Assembly (NCBI RefSeq): GCF_001752365.1
Contig: NZ_MEIY01000001.1
Span: forward strand, 3,132,272 to 3,196,271
DNA length: 64,000 nt
Origin: Marinobacter sp. X15-166B
Lineage (GTDB): Bacteria; Pseudomonadota; Gammaproteobacteria; Pseudomonadales; Oleiphilaceae
Direction: 5' to 3'
Numbering within the stretch: the stretch's first letter is position 1; each line of letters begins with the position of its first letter. The notes beneath the pieces were generated by a model. It was not told the origin of the DNA, did no database searches, and saw only the letters and a list, made by a program, of their open reading frames with translations. The position numbers and the translations under genes are program-made. Shown here piece by piece: positions 24,691 to 34,787 of this stretch.

Positions 24691-26142
24691 TTGAAAAACC
24701 TGAATCCCGTAATCTTCATTCTAAGCGTAATGTTTGTGCTGCTCAGCATCTTTATGACGCTGCCGGCGGTGTTGCTGTCTGGCAGCGACGCGCCCAATTC
24801 ACAGGCATTCATTATATCGGCTGCGGTGGTTTTTGGCATGGGCCTGTGCGGGATGCTGGGTACCTACCACAAGGAACGCGATCTCAAACCCCGGTACATG
24901 TTTGTGCTGACGGTGACCAGCTGGTTGTTCATCTCGCTGGTGTCCGCCTTACCCTTTTACCTGAGCGACAATGACATCAACTGGGCCACCGCCTTGTTTG
25001 AAAGTACCTCGGGGATCACCACCACCGGCGCCACGGCATTAAGCGGGCTCGATTTTATGGATCGCGATCTGCTGCTGTGGCGGTCCATCCTGCAATGGGT
25101 GGGTGGCATCGGCATCATCGGCATGTTCGTCGCGGTGCTGCCGTTTTTGCGGGTTGGCGGCATGCGGCTGTTTGCCACCGAATCCTCGGAATGGACCGAC
25201 AAAGCCCTGCCCCGCATGAAAACCCTCAGCCGCGGCCTGCTGCTGGTCTATCTGGTGTTTTCCACCGTTGCAGTACTCACCTATTGGGCGTCGGGCATGA
25301 GTCTTTTTGACGCCTTCAACCACGGACTGACCAGCATCGCCACCGGGGGGTTCTCCACCTCCGATTCGTCCATGGGCAAGTTTGATTCGGACCTCATTCT
25401 GGTGGAGGCCTCGATTTTCATGGCGCTCGGCGGCATGCCGTTCTTCTTGTTTGTCCGGGAAATGCACGGTCAGCGCGGAGTCCTGTGGCGGGATCAGCAG
25501 GTGCGCGCGTTTGTGGGTATTCTGCTGTTTGTGCCGCTGGTGTTGACCTGCTATCGCTGGCTGATGACCGACGACTTCGATCTGCTGTCCGGCTATGTGT
25601 CTACCCTGTTCAATGTCACCTCGGTGGTCACCACCACCGGTTACGCCTCGGAAGACTATTCGGCCTGGGGTTCGCTGGCGTTTGTGGTGTTTTTCTACCT
25701 GATGTTCATCGGTGGCTGTTCCGGGTCGACTTCCGGAGGCATGAAAGTGTTTCGCTTTCAGCTGTCACTGATTCTGTTGCGTGAGCAGCTGATGCGTTTG
25801 CTGCATCCCCGCGCGGTTCTGAGCCGCAAATACAACGGTCGCGTAGTCAGCGATGAGATCATCGCGTCAATGGTGGCCTACACCTTTATATTTTTCCTGT
25901 CGTTAATGGTTATTACGGTGATTCTGGCGGGCCTGGAGCTCGAATTTCCGGTCGCGCTGACCGGCGCTCTCGCGGCGCTGACCAATGTGGGGCCGGGGCT
26001 GGGCAATGTCATCGGGCCATCGGGTAACTTTGCCACCCTTCCGGACGCCGCCAAGCTGGTGCTCAGTGCGGGCATGCTCATGGGGCGTCTGGAAATTCTC
26101 AGTGTGGTGGTCGTGCTCTCGCCCGCCTTCTGGCGCTCCTGA
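24691..26142 (+). CDS. trkH: TrkH-type potassium uptake channel subunit
   Basis: An inner-membrane K+ transporter that works with TrkA on the cytoplasmic side. The start used is TTG 24691, giving 484 residues, the normal TrkH length; a GTG at 24634 would add 19 residues of unlikely sequence. The four selectivity-filter repeats are visible: ALFESTSGITTTGATAL, GLTSIATGGFSTSDSS, VTSVVTTTGYAS and LTNVGPGLGNVIGPSGN. LQWVGGIGIIGMFVAVLPFL and GGCSGSTSGGMKVFRFQ are further hallmarks. trkA is not in the window. Confidence 0.93.
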   Translation: MKNLNPVIFILSVMFVLLSIFMTLPAVLLSGSDAPNSQAFIISAAVVFGMGLCGMLGTYHKERDLKPRYMFVLTVTSWLFISLVSALPFYLSDNDINWATALFESTSGITTTGATALSGLDFMDRDLLLWRSILQWVGGIGIIGMFVAVLPFLRVGGMRLFATESSEWTDKALPRMKTLSRGLLLVYLVFSTVAVLTYWASGMSLFDAFNHGLTSIATGGFSTSDSSMGKFDSDLILVEASIFMALGGMPFFLFVREMHGQRGVLWRDQQVRAFVGILLFVPLVLTCYRWLMTDDFDLLSGYVSTLFNVTSVVTTTGYASEDYSAWGSLAFVVFFYLMFIGGCSGSTSGGMKVFRFQLSLILLREQLMRLLHPRAVLSRKYNGRVVSDEIIASMVAYTFIFFLSLMVITVILAGLELEFPVALTGALAALTNVGPGLGNVIGPSGNFATLPDAAKLVLSAGMLMGRLEILSVVVVLSPAFWRS

Positions 26143-26802
26143 TCAGAGCTTCAATACGGCCCGTATAAACGCACCGATATCCACTATCTCCTCCAGACAC
26201 ACGTTGTGTTCCATCGGGTAGGTTTTATAGTTGGCGGTGATTCCCAGCTGTTTCATCGCTTGAACGCTGCGTTGCCCGAGGGCTTCGATCACCATCGGAT
26301 CCCGGGTGCCGTGATAAATATTGACCGGTATCGACTGATTAGCGGGCGCCACCTGCACGGTTTCGGCGGTCGCAAAATAGGTCGACAACCCCAGCAAGCC
26401 CGCCAGCGGTTGCGAAAATGACAGCGCCGCTTCATAGGCCACCGCGCCGCCCTGAGAAAACCCGGCCAGAATAATCCGGCGGCTGTCGATGCCACTGTCG
26501 ATTTGCTGCTGCACCAGCCGGATGACCGCATCGGCCGATGCTTTGAGTTGCTCGTGATCAATCACCCGATCAATGTCCATGGCCTTGATGTCGTACCAGG
26601 CGGGCATGCGCATGCCACCGTTGACCGTCACCGGCAGTTCCGGCGCATGGGGGAAAATAAAGCGCACCGCCGCGTTCGCCGGCAGCCCCAGTTCCGGCAC
26701 CACCGGTTCAAAATCGTGACCGCTGGCGCCCAGGCCGTGCAGCCAGATAACGGCCGCGTCCGGGTTGGGGGCGGTTTCAGTCGACAGGTACTCCAGTTCC
26801 AT
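26143..26802 (-). CDS. Phospholipase/carboxylesterase family hydrolase
   Basis: An alpha/beta hydrolase of 219 residues. IWLHGLGASGHDFEPVVPEL gives the oxyanion loop, the nucleophile Ser is in LAGFSQGGAVAYE near residue 115, the Asp in HGTRDPMV and the His in YPMEHNVCLEE. This is the carboxylesterase 2/acyl-protein thioesterase-like group, acting on short esters in the cytoplasm. No signal peptide. AAGG precedes the ATG. The stop abuts that of trkH, without overlap. Confidence 0.9.
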   Translation of the reverse strand: MELEYLSTETAPNPDAAVIWLHGLGASGHDFEPVVPELGLPANAAVRFIFPHAPELPVTVNGGMRMPAWYDIKAMDIDRVIDHEQLKASADAVIRLVQQQIDSGIDSRRIILAGFSQGGAVAYEAALSFSQPLAGLLGLSTYFATAETVQVAPANQSIPVNIYHGTRDPMVIEALGQRSVQAMKQLGITANYKTYPMEHNVCLEEIVDIGAFIRAVLKL

Positions 26803-26826
26803 TACCTTTTTCCTCTGATTTGCAGA

Positions 26827-28011
26827 TTACTGTTCGGACCCGCTCTGGGCTTTCAGAGCGCTGGCCACCGGATTGGCGTACATGTCTCGCAGGTAGGGGC
26901 GTTGCGCGGGCGCGCAGGCGTTCAGCCGCCTGTTCAAGTGTTCCTCCGCCGCCGCCAGGTCGGTGTCGCTCCAGGTGTCGGCAGTAACCAATCCGGCGAG
27001 CATGTCCGCGGGGCCGTGAGCTGCATCCTGTTGCGCCCTCTGCTGATACGCCACCAGATTGGAGGCATGCAGGTGATAATTGGCGTTCATCTCATTGTCG
27101 ATGCGTGTGGCCAGGGCCTTCGGATTATCCGGCGAATCCTTGATGGGGCTGCCAAAGTGAACGTGCACGCGGCCCTTGAATCCGGTCAGCCCTTTGAGGA
27201 TCTGCTCGGTATCTTCGCCCTCGGTCTTGGTGTAACTGCCTTCGCGAGCACGCGCTTCCAGCTCCCGGGCCTTGTCGGCATCACAGGGGTCGTACTCATA
27301 GGAAATCGACACCGGCACTATATGCATCCGGTTCATGGCCTCATCAAACGCCAGCCCGGATTTTTTACGGCACATGTAAAACATCTTGATGATTGCCGGG
27401 TCGGTCTGATCGATGCCGTTTTTGGCCCGGCCTTCCCGCTGGGCGATCCAGATGCTGTGGTTGGTGTCAATGCTGTGACAGATAAAGGACGACAACAGCA
27501 GATAGGCGTCACGCATTTCCCGGGGACTGGTCATGTTGCGGCGCACGATAAAACTTTTGTTCAGACGCATGAGTTCAGCAAACAAGCGGTTCTGCAACAG
27601 GTTGTCACCGATTGCGATACGGGTGGTACTGAACCCCTGGCTGTACAGCAGGTAATTGACCACCATCGGGTCGAACACTATGTCCCGGTGATTGGAAATA
27701 AACAGATAGGCCGATTGCTTGTCGAGGCGCTCCAACCCCGATTGGGTCACCCGGGTGGTGGTTTTATCAACCAGCGCGGCCACATGGGACGACAGCTGTG
27801 CCTGAATGTCGTCAATGCGGGTCAGCCCGCCAAATTTCTCATGCATCCACGCTTTAACCCGCATACGGACCAGTCTGGGGAACCAACGGCTCAGTCTCGG
27901 GGATTTGAAACGCGCGATAAGGTCAATGAACTCCGGGTCTTGGACAAGACGCGTGAATGCCGCAGTGGTTTCCTCATCCGAATAAGGGCGTATGCCGTCA
28001 AATTCCTGCAT
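26827..28011 (-). CDS. Glycerol acyltransferase-like protein (PlsC family)
   Basis: The 394-residue protein contains a PlsC-like acyltransferase domain between about residues 95 and 300. The catalytic motif is FISNHRDIVFDP, followed by QNRLFAELMRLNKSFIVRRN, WIAQREGRAKNG (acceptor-phosphate binding) and HIVPVSISYEYDP. It therefore probably acylates a glycerophosphate-like acceptor at the membrane. The N-terminal 90 residues and the C-terminal 90 are outside the canonical domain and are characteristic of a longer subgroup often annotated as 1-acyl-sn-glycerol-3-phosphate acyltransferase. AGGA precedes the ATG. The esterase follows 24 bases downstream, and they may form an operon. Confidence 0.83.
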   Translation of the reverse strand: MQEFDGIRPYSDEETTAAFTRLVQDPEFIDLIARFKSPRLSRWFPRLVRMRVKAWMHEKFGGLTRIDDIQAQLSSHVAALVDKTTTRVTQSGLERLDKQSAYLFISNHRDIVFDPMVVNYLLYSQGFSTTRIAIGDNLLQNRLFAELMRLNKSFIVRRNMTSPREMRDAYLLLSSFICHSIDTNHSIWIAQREGRAKNGIDQTDPAIIKMFYMCRKKSGLAFDEAMNRMHIVPVSISYEYDPCDADKARELEARAREGSYTKTEGEDTEQILKGLTGFKGRVHVHFGSPIKDSPDNPKALATRIDNEMNANYHLHASNLVAYQQRAQQDAAHGPADMLAGLVTADTWSDTDLAAAEEHLNRRLNACAPAQRPYLRDMYANPVASALKAQSGSEQ

Positions 28012-28187
28012 GGATTTCCTGTCGTCGATAACAATTTAAGTGGTGTTGTGGGCCAAAACCAGACCGGGGATGGCTATAAAAACGCGGCTATTGTAACGCT
28101 TTGATCATGAATATGCTGCAAAACATCCCGTGGCGTTTCTGGTATCATGCCGCTTTTGTTTACCACCCGCATCAGACGTTGAGCCCT

Positions 28188-30002
28188 ATGGATACTACCC
28201 CGGACCCACAAGCCGTGTTGCGGCAGGTGTTTGGTTATGAACAGTTTCGGCCGTTACAGGGCGATATCATCCACGAGGTGGTTGCCGGAGGCAACGCCCT
28301 CGTGCTGATGCCTACCGGCGGCGGCAAATCATTATGTTATCAGGTGCCTGCACTGGTTCGCCCGGGTACCGCAATTGTGGTGTCACCGCTGATCGCCCTG
28401 ATGCAAGATCAGGTGACCGCGCTCCGCCAGCTTGGGGTACGCGCCGCGTTTCTCAACTCGAGCATGGATTACGAGCAAGCCCGGGATACCGAAAGTGCGC
28501 TGCTGAATGGCGACCTCGACCTGCTTTATTGCGCCCCGGAACGCTTGCTGCAACCGCGCACGCTGGGTTTGCTGCATCAGTCGGCCCTCTCATTGTTTGC
28601 CATTGATGAAGCCCATTGTGTGTCCCAGTGGGGCCACGACTTCCGCGCTGATTATCTGGGACTGGACATTCTGGCCCGTGAGTTCCCCGCTGTTCCCCGT
28701 ATAGCGCTGACCGCAACGGCGGATGAGCGCACCCGCAAGGAAATTGCCGAGCGGTTATCCCTGACCGATGCCCGTCACTTTGTCAGCGGGTTTGACCGGC
28801 CCAACATTCAATACCGCATCGCTCCGAAGACCAACGCGAACAGTCAGTTAGTCGACTTTATCAAAACCGAGCACAACGGTGACGCGGGGATTGTCTATTG
28901 CCTGTCCCGCAACAAGGTGGAGGCTACCGCCCGCCTGCTGCGGGATAAAGGCTTGACCGCACTGCCCTACCATGCCGGTCTGCCCGCCGAACAGCGCGCA
29001 GCCCATCAAGAACGTTTCCTGCGGGAAGACGGAGTCATTGTGGTGGCCACCATCGCCTTTGGCATGGGTATCGACAAGCCGGATGTGCGTTTTGTCGCCC
29101 ACATGGATCTGCCCAAAAGTCTGGAAAGCTACTATCAGGAAACCGGCCGTGCGGGGCGTGACGGCAACCCCTCGACCGCCTGGATGGTGTATGGCCTGCA
29201 GGACGTGATCAAGTTGCGGCAAATGCTTGAAGGTTCAATGGGCAGCGACCAGTTCAAACGGGTCGAACGGCAAAAAATGGACGCCATGCTGGGGCTTTGT
29301 GAAGTCACCAGCTGTCGTCGGCAGGCGTTATTGCGCTATTTCGGGGATACTCTGGAGACCCCCTGCGGCAACTGCGATACCTGTTTAACCCCGCCGGAAA
29401 CCTGGGATGGCACCGTGGCGGTGCAAAAAGCCCTGTCCTGCGTCTTCCGGACCGGACAGCGTTTCGGCGTCAGCTATCTGATTGACGTACTCCGGGGCTC
29501 TGAAAACGATCGCATTCGCCAGTTCGGCCATCACGAGGTATCGACCTACGGCATCGGTAAGGACCTGACTGTTAACGAGTGGAAGTCGGTGTTTCGTCAG
29601 TTGGTGGCCAACGGCTACCTGCGGGCGGACCCGGACGGTTACGGCGCGCTGCAGTTGACGGAATCCTGCCGCCCCTTGCTGCAGGGCAAGCAAGCGGTTG
29701 AGTTACGGAAAGACCCTGCCGTGAAGAAAAGCGCCGGGCGATCCGGCAGTCGCAGTGGCTCTGCGGTGCGCGCACAAATCACCGATCACGACGGCTGGGA
29801 AGTGCTGCGTGCGTGCCGTAAAGAGCTGGCCGACAAGCAAGGCGTGCCACCCTATGTGATTTTTCACGACACCACCTTGTTTGACATGCTGGAGCGCAAG
29901 CCCGCCACCCTGGAGGAACTGGCCGAGGTGAGTGGCGTGGGCTCCGCAAAACTGGAAAAGTACGGCGAGACCTTTCTACAGGCAATCGCACAACTGGGAT
30001 AG
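28188..30002 (+). CDS. recQ: ATP-dependent DNA helicase RecQ
   Basis: A 3'-5' DNA helicase of the RecF pathway and fork restart. From ATG 28188 it has 604 residues, the usual size. [14 protein letters not shown] is the Q motif, [13 protein letters not shown]alker [17 protein letters not shown] motif II, and [12 protein letters not shown] motif VI. Zn ligands are C-x-C pairs in CEVTSCRR and CGNCDTC (about residues 371-400), then the winged helix, and the HRDC domain ending [19 protein letters not shown] further 29 open codons upstream are not needed. It converges on a chemoreceptor gene over a shared hairpin. Confidence 0.96.
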   Translation: MDTTPDPQAVLRQVFGYEQFRPLQGDIIHEVVAGGNALVLMPTGGGKSLCYQVPALVRPGTAIVVSPLIALMQDQVTALRQLGVRAAFLNSSMDYEQARDTESALLNGDLDLLYCAPERLLQPRTLGLLHQSALSLFAIDEAHCVSQWGHDFRADYLGLDILAREFPAVPRIALTATADERTRKEIAERLSLTDARHFVSGFDRPNIQYRIAPKTNANSQLVDFIKTEHNGDAGIVYCLSRNKVEATARLLRDKGLTALPYHAGLPAEQRAAHQERFLREDGVIVVATIAFGMGIDKPDVRFVAHMDLPKSLESYYQETGRAGRDGNPSTAWMVYGLQDVIKLRQMLEGSMGSDQFKRVERQKMDAMLGLCEVTSCRRQALLRYFGDTLETPCGNCDTCLTPPETWDGTVAVQKALSCVFRTGQRFGVSYLIDVLRGSENDRIRQFGHHEVSTYGIGKDLTVNEWKSVFRQLVANGYLRADPDGYGALQLTESCRPLLQGKQAVELRKDPAVKKSAGRSGSRSGSAVRAQITDHDGWEVLRACRKELADKQGVPPYVIFHDTTLFDMLERKPATLEELAEVSGVGSAKLEKYGETFLQAIAQLG

Positions 30003-30008
30003 TGTGAC

Positions 30009-30041
30009 GCCGGCCCGCCCGCAATGAACAGGCGGACCGGC
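30009..30041. terminator. Shared hairpin between recQ and the chemoreceptor gene
   Basis: GCCGGCCCGCC pairs with GGCGGACCGGC across eleven bases with one mismatch. It starts seven bases after the recQ stop and ends four before the stop of the opposite gene. It may terminate both, although no T-run is present. Confidence 0.55.
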
Positions 30042-30045
30042 AGGC

Positions 30046-31932
30046 TTACACCCTGAAGCGGGACACGTTGTCGTTCAGCGTCTGGCCGATAGCGGCAATG
30101 TGACCGCTGTATACGTCGTTTTCACTGGCGGCCGCCGCCGCTTCCTGGCCCTGATCGGCAATCCGGGTGATCGACGCATTCAACTCCTCGGTAACGGCGG
30201 TCTGTTCTTCCGAGGCCGTGGCGATCTGCGACGTCATCTGGCTGATCGAGGTTATGGCCTCAGCAACCCGATCCAGCGCTTCCATCGCATCCTGGGCTTT
30301 CTCCATGCTCACATTGGACACTGCGGTCGACGCTTTCATCACATTGACCGCATCTTCGGCACCTTTTTGCAGGCGCTCGATCATGCTGTTGATTTCTTCA
30401 GTACTGGTTTGGGTTCTCTGGGCCAGATTGCGGACTTCATCCGCCACGACCGCAAAACCTCGCCCGGCGTCACCGGCACGGGCCGCTTCAATCGCCGCAT
30501 TCAGTGCCAACAGGTTGGTTTGTTCGGCGATGCCCTGAATCACCTCAAGCACGGTGGTGATGGACGACACGTCCTCGCCCAGGTTGTTGATCACGTCGGT
30601 GGCCCCGTGAATTTCCCGCGCCAGTTGCTGCACCGCATCCCGTGAGTGGGTAACCGTGTCCAGCGAAGCCCGGCTTTCATCGTCGGCGGTGTTGGCCGCG
30701 TCGGCGGTTTGCTGGGCGCTTTGGGCAATTTCAGTGGCCGCCGCCGACATCTCATTAATGGCGGTCGCAACCATATCCACTTCCGCCTGCTGGTTCTCAA
30801 CATTCTGACGACTGGCACCGGCGGTATCCCGGAGCGACACCACATTGGTTTTCAACTCCTCACTGCCACTCTGAACGTCACGAACCACGTTCTGGATATT
30901 CTCGATGAAGCGGTTAAAGTCACGGGCCAGTTCGCCAAACTCATCCGTCGCCTTGTCATCCAGACGCTGGGTCAGATCGGCCTCACCCGCACTGATGTCC
31001 GCCATTGCCACACCCAGACGGCGGATCGGCGCCATCAACACCTTGATCCCAACGTGCAATATTACCAGCGAAATCAACAGCGCGATTACCGCAATGATCA
31101 GGCCCGTCCTCCGGGCGCTTTCCATGGGCGCGCTGATTTTGTCATCGCTCACGAAGGTCCCCAGATACCAGTCCACGCCCTCCGCATTGCGGATCGGATG
31201 GAACGCCACCCGCCAGTTTTCACCGTCGTGCTGGTAATACTGACGGTTGCCGTCAAAATTCGGGGTCATTCCGGTCAGTGTGCTGACGTTCTCACCAATC
31301 AGGCTTCGGTCGGGATGGAACAGCACAACTCCCCGACTGTTCACCAGCCCCAGATAACCCGTTCCCGAAAAGGACGTTGCGCTCAACATTTCGTCGATGG
31401 CGGCCATGCTGATGTCGCCACCGGCAACGCCCTGATAGCGCCGGCTTTTGACCGGAACAACAGCGGTAATTAACAGCTCATTGATTTGGGCATCAAGATA
31501 CGGCTCAGTGAAGGTCGCCTTGTCAGAGTTGACCGTTTGCTGATACCAACCGCGCTTACGCGGGTCGTAGCCGGGAGGCAAGGTCGCTTCCACAGCCTCC
31601 GACTGCATCAGCATCTGGCCACTTTTGTCGCCAATATACACTTCGAGAAAGCCACCGCCTGCGGTCATGGCCCGCAGAATATTGCGTGCTTCCTCATCAG
31701 TCGCAACGTTACCCACAGCCTCCGCTGCGGCCACGGTCATCTCGAGGCGGGTATTGAGCCACTGAGCGATACTGTTGGCATTCTGGGCGACGGCATCGGC
31801 AATCTGAGCGTCAATGTAAGTATCGCTCGTGTCTTCAAGCCGGGCGTCGCCGACTGCCGTAAACACACCCATGATGAGCACCAACAAAATACCGAAGGCG
31901 CTGAGTAGCTTTTGTCCGAATGTCAATTGCAC
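30046..31932 (-). CDS. Methyl-accepting chemotaxis protein with periplasmic Cache sensor
   Basis: An inner-membrane chemoreceptor. I use GTG 31930-31932, preceded by AAGAGGAA, giving 628 residues. A first helix ([20 protein letters not shown]) is followed by a periplasmic domain of about 240 residues with the dCache features [30 protein letters not shown] and [17 protein letters not shown]. Then come the second helix, HAMP ([20 protein letters not shown]), and the signalling hairpin [20 protein letters not shown] with [14 protein letters not shown]. The ligand is unknown; such Cache domains often bind amino acids or small carboxylates. No che genes lie nearby. Confidence 0.93.
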   Translation of the reverse strand: MQLTFGQKLLSAFGILLVLIMGVFTAVGDARLEDTSDTYIDAQIADAVAQNANSIAQWLNTRLEMTVAAAEAVGNVATDEEARNILRAMTAGGGFLEVYIGDKSGQMLMQSEAVEATLPPGYDPRKRGWYQQTVNSDKATFTEPYLDAQINELLITAVVPVKSRRYQGVAGGDISMAAIDEMLSATSFSGTGYLGLVNSRGVVLFHPDRSLIGENVSTLTGMTPNFDGNRQYYQHDGENWRVAFHPIRNAEGVDWYLGTFVSDDKISAPMESARRTGLIIAVIALLISLVILHVGIKVLMAPIRRLGVAMADISAGEADLTQRLDDKATDEFGELARDFNRFIENIQNVVRDVQSGSEELKTNVVSLRDTAGASRQNVENQQAEVDMVATAINEMSAAATEIAQSAQQTADAANTADDESRASLDTVTHSRDAVQQLAREIHGATDVINNLGEDVSSITTVLEVIQGIAEQTNLLALNAAIEAARAGDAGRGFAVVADEVRNLAQRTQTSTEEINSMIERLQKGAEDAVNVMKASTAVSNVSMEKAQDAMEALDRVAEAITSISQMTSQIATASEEQTAVTEELNASITRIADQGQEAAAAASENDVYSGHIAAIGQTLNDNVSRFRV

Positions 31933-32086
31933 AACATTTCCTCTTGGCTGGGAATGCAAATAGGTAGTATTAATCTGGCTGGCTATCGGCCCGGACTGCG
32001 AACTCTTTAACAGTTTCTGCTAAACTTTTTTAAGTAATAATTTGCGCTTACAAAAACTTCCCAACAACGCGCCGGAGCCGGACTGC

Positions 32087-33607
32087 ATGGCCCATGAAGA
32101 GCTGCACCTGAACCTCAGAAATCTGTCTCTGGAAGATTACAGCCAACTCAAGCACCTGATGAATCGTGTTTACGACGACATCGGCGGCTCCTGGCCCAAA
32201 ACCACCATCGACGCCCTGGTCGAGCAGTTTCCAGACGGGCAGATCTGCATCGAAGAATCCGGTGAACTGGTGGCCGTGGCGCTCACCGTGTGCGTCAAAT
32301 ACGACCGTTTCAGCAACCCGCACACCTACGACGACCTGATCATGAAAAATGAAAAGATCAGGCACGACAAAGACGGCGATTCCCTGTACGGCCTCGATGT
32401 GTTTATTCACCCGGATTATCGGGGCTACCGGTTAGGCCGCCGGCTGTACGAAGCCCGCAAAGAGCTGTGCCGCTCCATGAACCTGCGGGCCATTCTGGCC
32501 GGCGGGCGGATTCCCAACTATTCCAAGTATTCGGATCAGTACAAACCGGAAGAGTATATTGAGCGGGTCAACCGCCGGGAAATTTACGATCCGATCCTCA
32601 CCTTTCAGCTGGCCAATGATTTTCAAGTGACCCGGCTGATGCGCAAGTATCTTCCCGAAGATGAGAAATCTCTCGGCTACGCGACCTTGCTGGAGTGGCG
32701 CAACATTCTGTTCGCGCCCCCCTCATCCATCCTGCAGGTCAAAAAAACCCAGGTCCGGATGGGCGCCGTACAATGGCAAATGCGGGAATTTTCATCGGTG
32801 GAGGAGGTGCTGCGCCAGGTTGAGTACTTTGTGGATGCCTTGTCAGACTACAAAAGCGATTTTGCCCTGTTCCCCGAGTTTTTCAATGCCCCCTTGATGG
32901 GACTCACCGATCAGATTGACCAGACGCGGGCGATACGCTTTCTGGCAGGTTTTACCGAACAGTTCCGTGACCAGATGTCAGACATGGCGGTCAGTTACAA
33001 CATCAACATCATCACCGGCTCCATGCCGCTGATCGAGAACGACCGTGCTTACAATATCAGTTACCTGTGCCATCGGGACGGCCGCGTGGATGAACAGCGC
33101 AAAATCCACATCACCCCCCACGAGCGTCGCGACTGGGTCATTGAAGGTGGTGACAAATTCGAGGTTTTTGACACCGATGCCGGGCGGGTGGCAATTATGA
33201 TCTGCTACGACATCGAGTTCCCCGAACTGGGCCGCATCGCGGCATTGAAAGAAGTCGACATAATTTGTGTGCCCTTCTGGACGGACACCAAAAACGGCTA
33301 TTTGCGGGTGCGTCACTGTGCCCAGGCCCGGGCGATCGAAAACGAGTGTTACGTGGTGATTACCGGCAGTGTCGGCAACCTCCCCAAGGTAGAAAACCTG
33401 GACATACAGTACGCCCAGTCGTCGGTTTTTTCGCCTTCGGATTTTGCCTTCCCCCACGATGCGGTGCTGGCAGAAACCACCCCGAATACTGAAATGGTCA
33501 TGTTCTCGGATCTGGATCTGGAGAAGTTGACCCTGATCCGCAACGAAGGGGCGGTGACCAACCTGAAAGACCGGAGAACCGATCTGTACACGCTTAAAAC
33601 CGTCTGA
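32087..33607 (+). CDS. Bifunctional GNAT acetyltransferase / nitrilase-superfamily hydrolase
   Basis: A fusion of two enzymes, 506 residues from ATG 32087 (GGAG site; the frame can start 15 codons earlier with TTG). Residues 5-200 form a GNAT domain with DVFIHPDYRGYRLGRRLYEARK, the acetyl-CoA loop. Residues 240-500 form a carbon-nitrogen hydrolase with Glu in FALFPEFFN, Lys in QRKIHITPHE and the Cys nucleophile in IMICYDIEFPELGR. The same domain order occurs in other bacteria. Substrates are not known; a cascade that removes amide nitrogen and acetylates a product is possible. It is transcribed alone, divergent from the chemoreceptor. Confidence 0.92.
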   Translation: MAHEELHLNLRNLSLEDYSQLKHLMNRVYDDIGGSWPKTTIDALVEQFPDGQICIEESGELVAVALTVCVKYDRFSNPHTYDDLIMKNEKIRHDKDGDSLYGLDVFIHPDYRGYRLGRRLYEARKELCRSMNLRAILAGGRIPNYSKYSDQYKPEEYIERVNRREIYDPILTFQLANDFQVTRLMRKYLPEDEKSLGYATLLEWRNILFAPPSSILQVKKTQVRMGAVQWQMREFSSVEEVLRQVEYFVDALSDYKSDFALFPEFFNAPLMGLTDQIDQTRAIRFLAGFTEQFRDQMSDMAVSYNINIITGSMPLIENDRAYNISYLCHRDGRVDEQRKIHITPHERRDWVIEGGDKFEVFDTDAGRVAIMICYDIEFPELGRIAALKEVDIICVPFWTDTKNGYLRVRHCAQARAIENECYVVITGSVGNLPKVENLDIQYAQSSVFSPSDFAFPHDAVLAETTPNTEMVMFSDLDLEKLTLIRNEGAVTNLKDRRTDLYTLKTV

Positions 33608-33725
33608 TTCCCCTGCCTGGCGGCTCGATAACCCGGTCACCGCCACCCGGCAAGGCATTGAAAATTTTCATGGGCAGGCTATTCTGTAGCCTTTAACGGC
33701 ACCAATACTGGGGGGCATTGCAGCC

Positions 33726-34124
33726 ATGGATGAAGCGTTGCCTGATCTGATCGCGCAGTTTTCCGTCAAACGGCGTTTCTTCCGCAAAGAAACCATTGAG
33801 GCACACTTATTCAGCCTGGACCAGTTCAGCTGCGTGCTCAAAACGGACAAGATTTTCGAGTTGGGAGATAGCCTGCAACTTGACCTCATTCTCGCCATGC
33901 CCTTTGAGAACATCCACCTCAAAGGGGTGAGCGGTCTGGTAACCGAACGTAGAAAATACTGCAGCAACTTCTTTTATTCGATTGATTTTAAAAGAGACTC
34001 CGCAAGCGAGCACCCTGCCAAGAGGGAGCAATTGCTGCGTATACTGGACGTCGTCAGCAAGAAACAGACACTACGATCCAGGCGTGTAGCCGGTCGCCCG
34101 GTAAAACTCGGGGGCGCGGCCTGA
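33726..34124 (+). CDS. PilZ-like domain protein, degenerate
   Basis: The 132-residue protein has a single beta-barrel-like domain of the PilZ type: KRRFFRKETIEAHLFSL, SLQLDLILAMPFENIHLKG and NFFYSIDFKRD. The c-di-GMP-binding pair RxxxR and DxSxxG is not clearly present (KRRFFRKE is a partial match, and no DxSxxG is found), so ligand binding is doubtful. The basic tail (RSRRVAGRPVK) is unusual. A helix-hairpin-helix gene follows 28 bases later on the same strand. Confidence 0.6.
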   Translation: MDEALPDLIAQFSVKRRFFRKETIEAHLFSLDQFSCVLKTDKIFELGDSLQLDLILAMPFENIHLKGVSGLVTERRKYCSNFFYSIDFKRDSASEHPAKREQLLRILDVVSKKQTLRSRRVAGRPVKLGGAA

Positions 34125-34152
34125 CGGATTAAAACCAGCGGGAGAAACCTCC

Positions 34153-34787
34153 ATGGCCAAAAAGAAGAAACCCAGCGTTGATAACATCGTTAAAAAGGTG
34201 AACAAGGAGTTCGAAAAAACCGCCGCCCAGATTGAGAGCCTGATCCACGACGCACTGAAACAGATCGAAGCGCTGCAGGGTCAGATCCAGGAACCGGTAA
34301 AAAAACTGATGAAAGACCTGGACGGGCGCCGGGAAAAAGAAATGAAACGGGTCAGTGACGAGCTGGAGCGGCGTCTGGGTGAGTTCCAGCAAGGGGTTAT
34401 GGATCGATTGGGTATTGCTGCCAAAGGTGATCCAGAGAGCCAACCCGAACCGCCTGCCAAGTCGTCGCCACCCTCTGTGAAACCGCCGTCTCCCCCCGGC
34501 AAGCGAACACAGCCGGCGGGCAAAGCCACAGCGTCAAGAGCCGCGACCGCACCGAAACCGAAACCGAAGACTGAGACCCAACCCGCCAGCAAAACTGCGG
34601 TTAATACCGACCTTACCCGGATCAAGGGTATTGGCCCGGTTACCGCTAAAAAATGAGGGCGGTCGGTGTCACCCGCATTGACCAGATTGCCACGCCCACC
34701 GAGACAGAACGCAAACAGATGCAATCCTTCGCCAGTCCCAAAGCCATTGCGACCTGGTCTGACGAAGCCAAGAAACTTATGGAATGA
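34153..34787 (+). CDS. Coiled-coil protein with a C-terminal helix-hairpin-helix, split by a frameshift at A6
   Basis: The first frame (34153-34656) encodes a basic start, a coiled coil (EKTAAQIESLIHDALKQIEA), a Pro/Ala/Lys-rich linker and NTDLTRIKGIGPVTAKK, the first half of a HhH motif, before TGA. The minus-one frame continues from the overlapping ATG at 34653 with MRAVGVTRIDQIATPTETER and SFASPKAIATWSDEAKKLME to 34787, the second half of the domain. The six A at 34648-34653 lie at the junction. A minus-one slip would give the intact domain, so this is programmed recoding, a lost base or a sequencing error. The last four bases overlap the selD fusion start, implying one transcript. The coiled coil resembles phasin/polyhydroxyalkanoate granule-associated proteins. 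Confidence 0.7.

Noticed and set aside
26503..28104. 533-codon plus-strand frame opposite the acyltransferase
   Set aside because: Antisense shadow with no motif, while the minus-strand gene has catalytic motifs and a ribosome site.
32985..33012. Ter-like ATGTTGTAACT on the minus strand
   Set aside because: It matches eleven bases of E. coli TerB, but the locking G is replaced by T, and it lies in codons of the GNAT-nitrilase gene. An eleven-base match can occur by chance.
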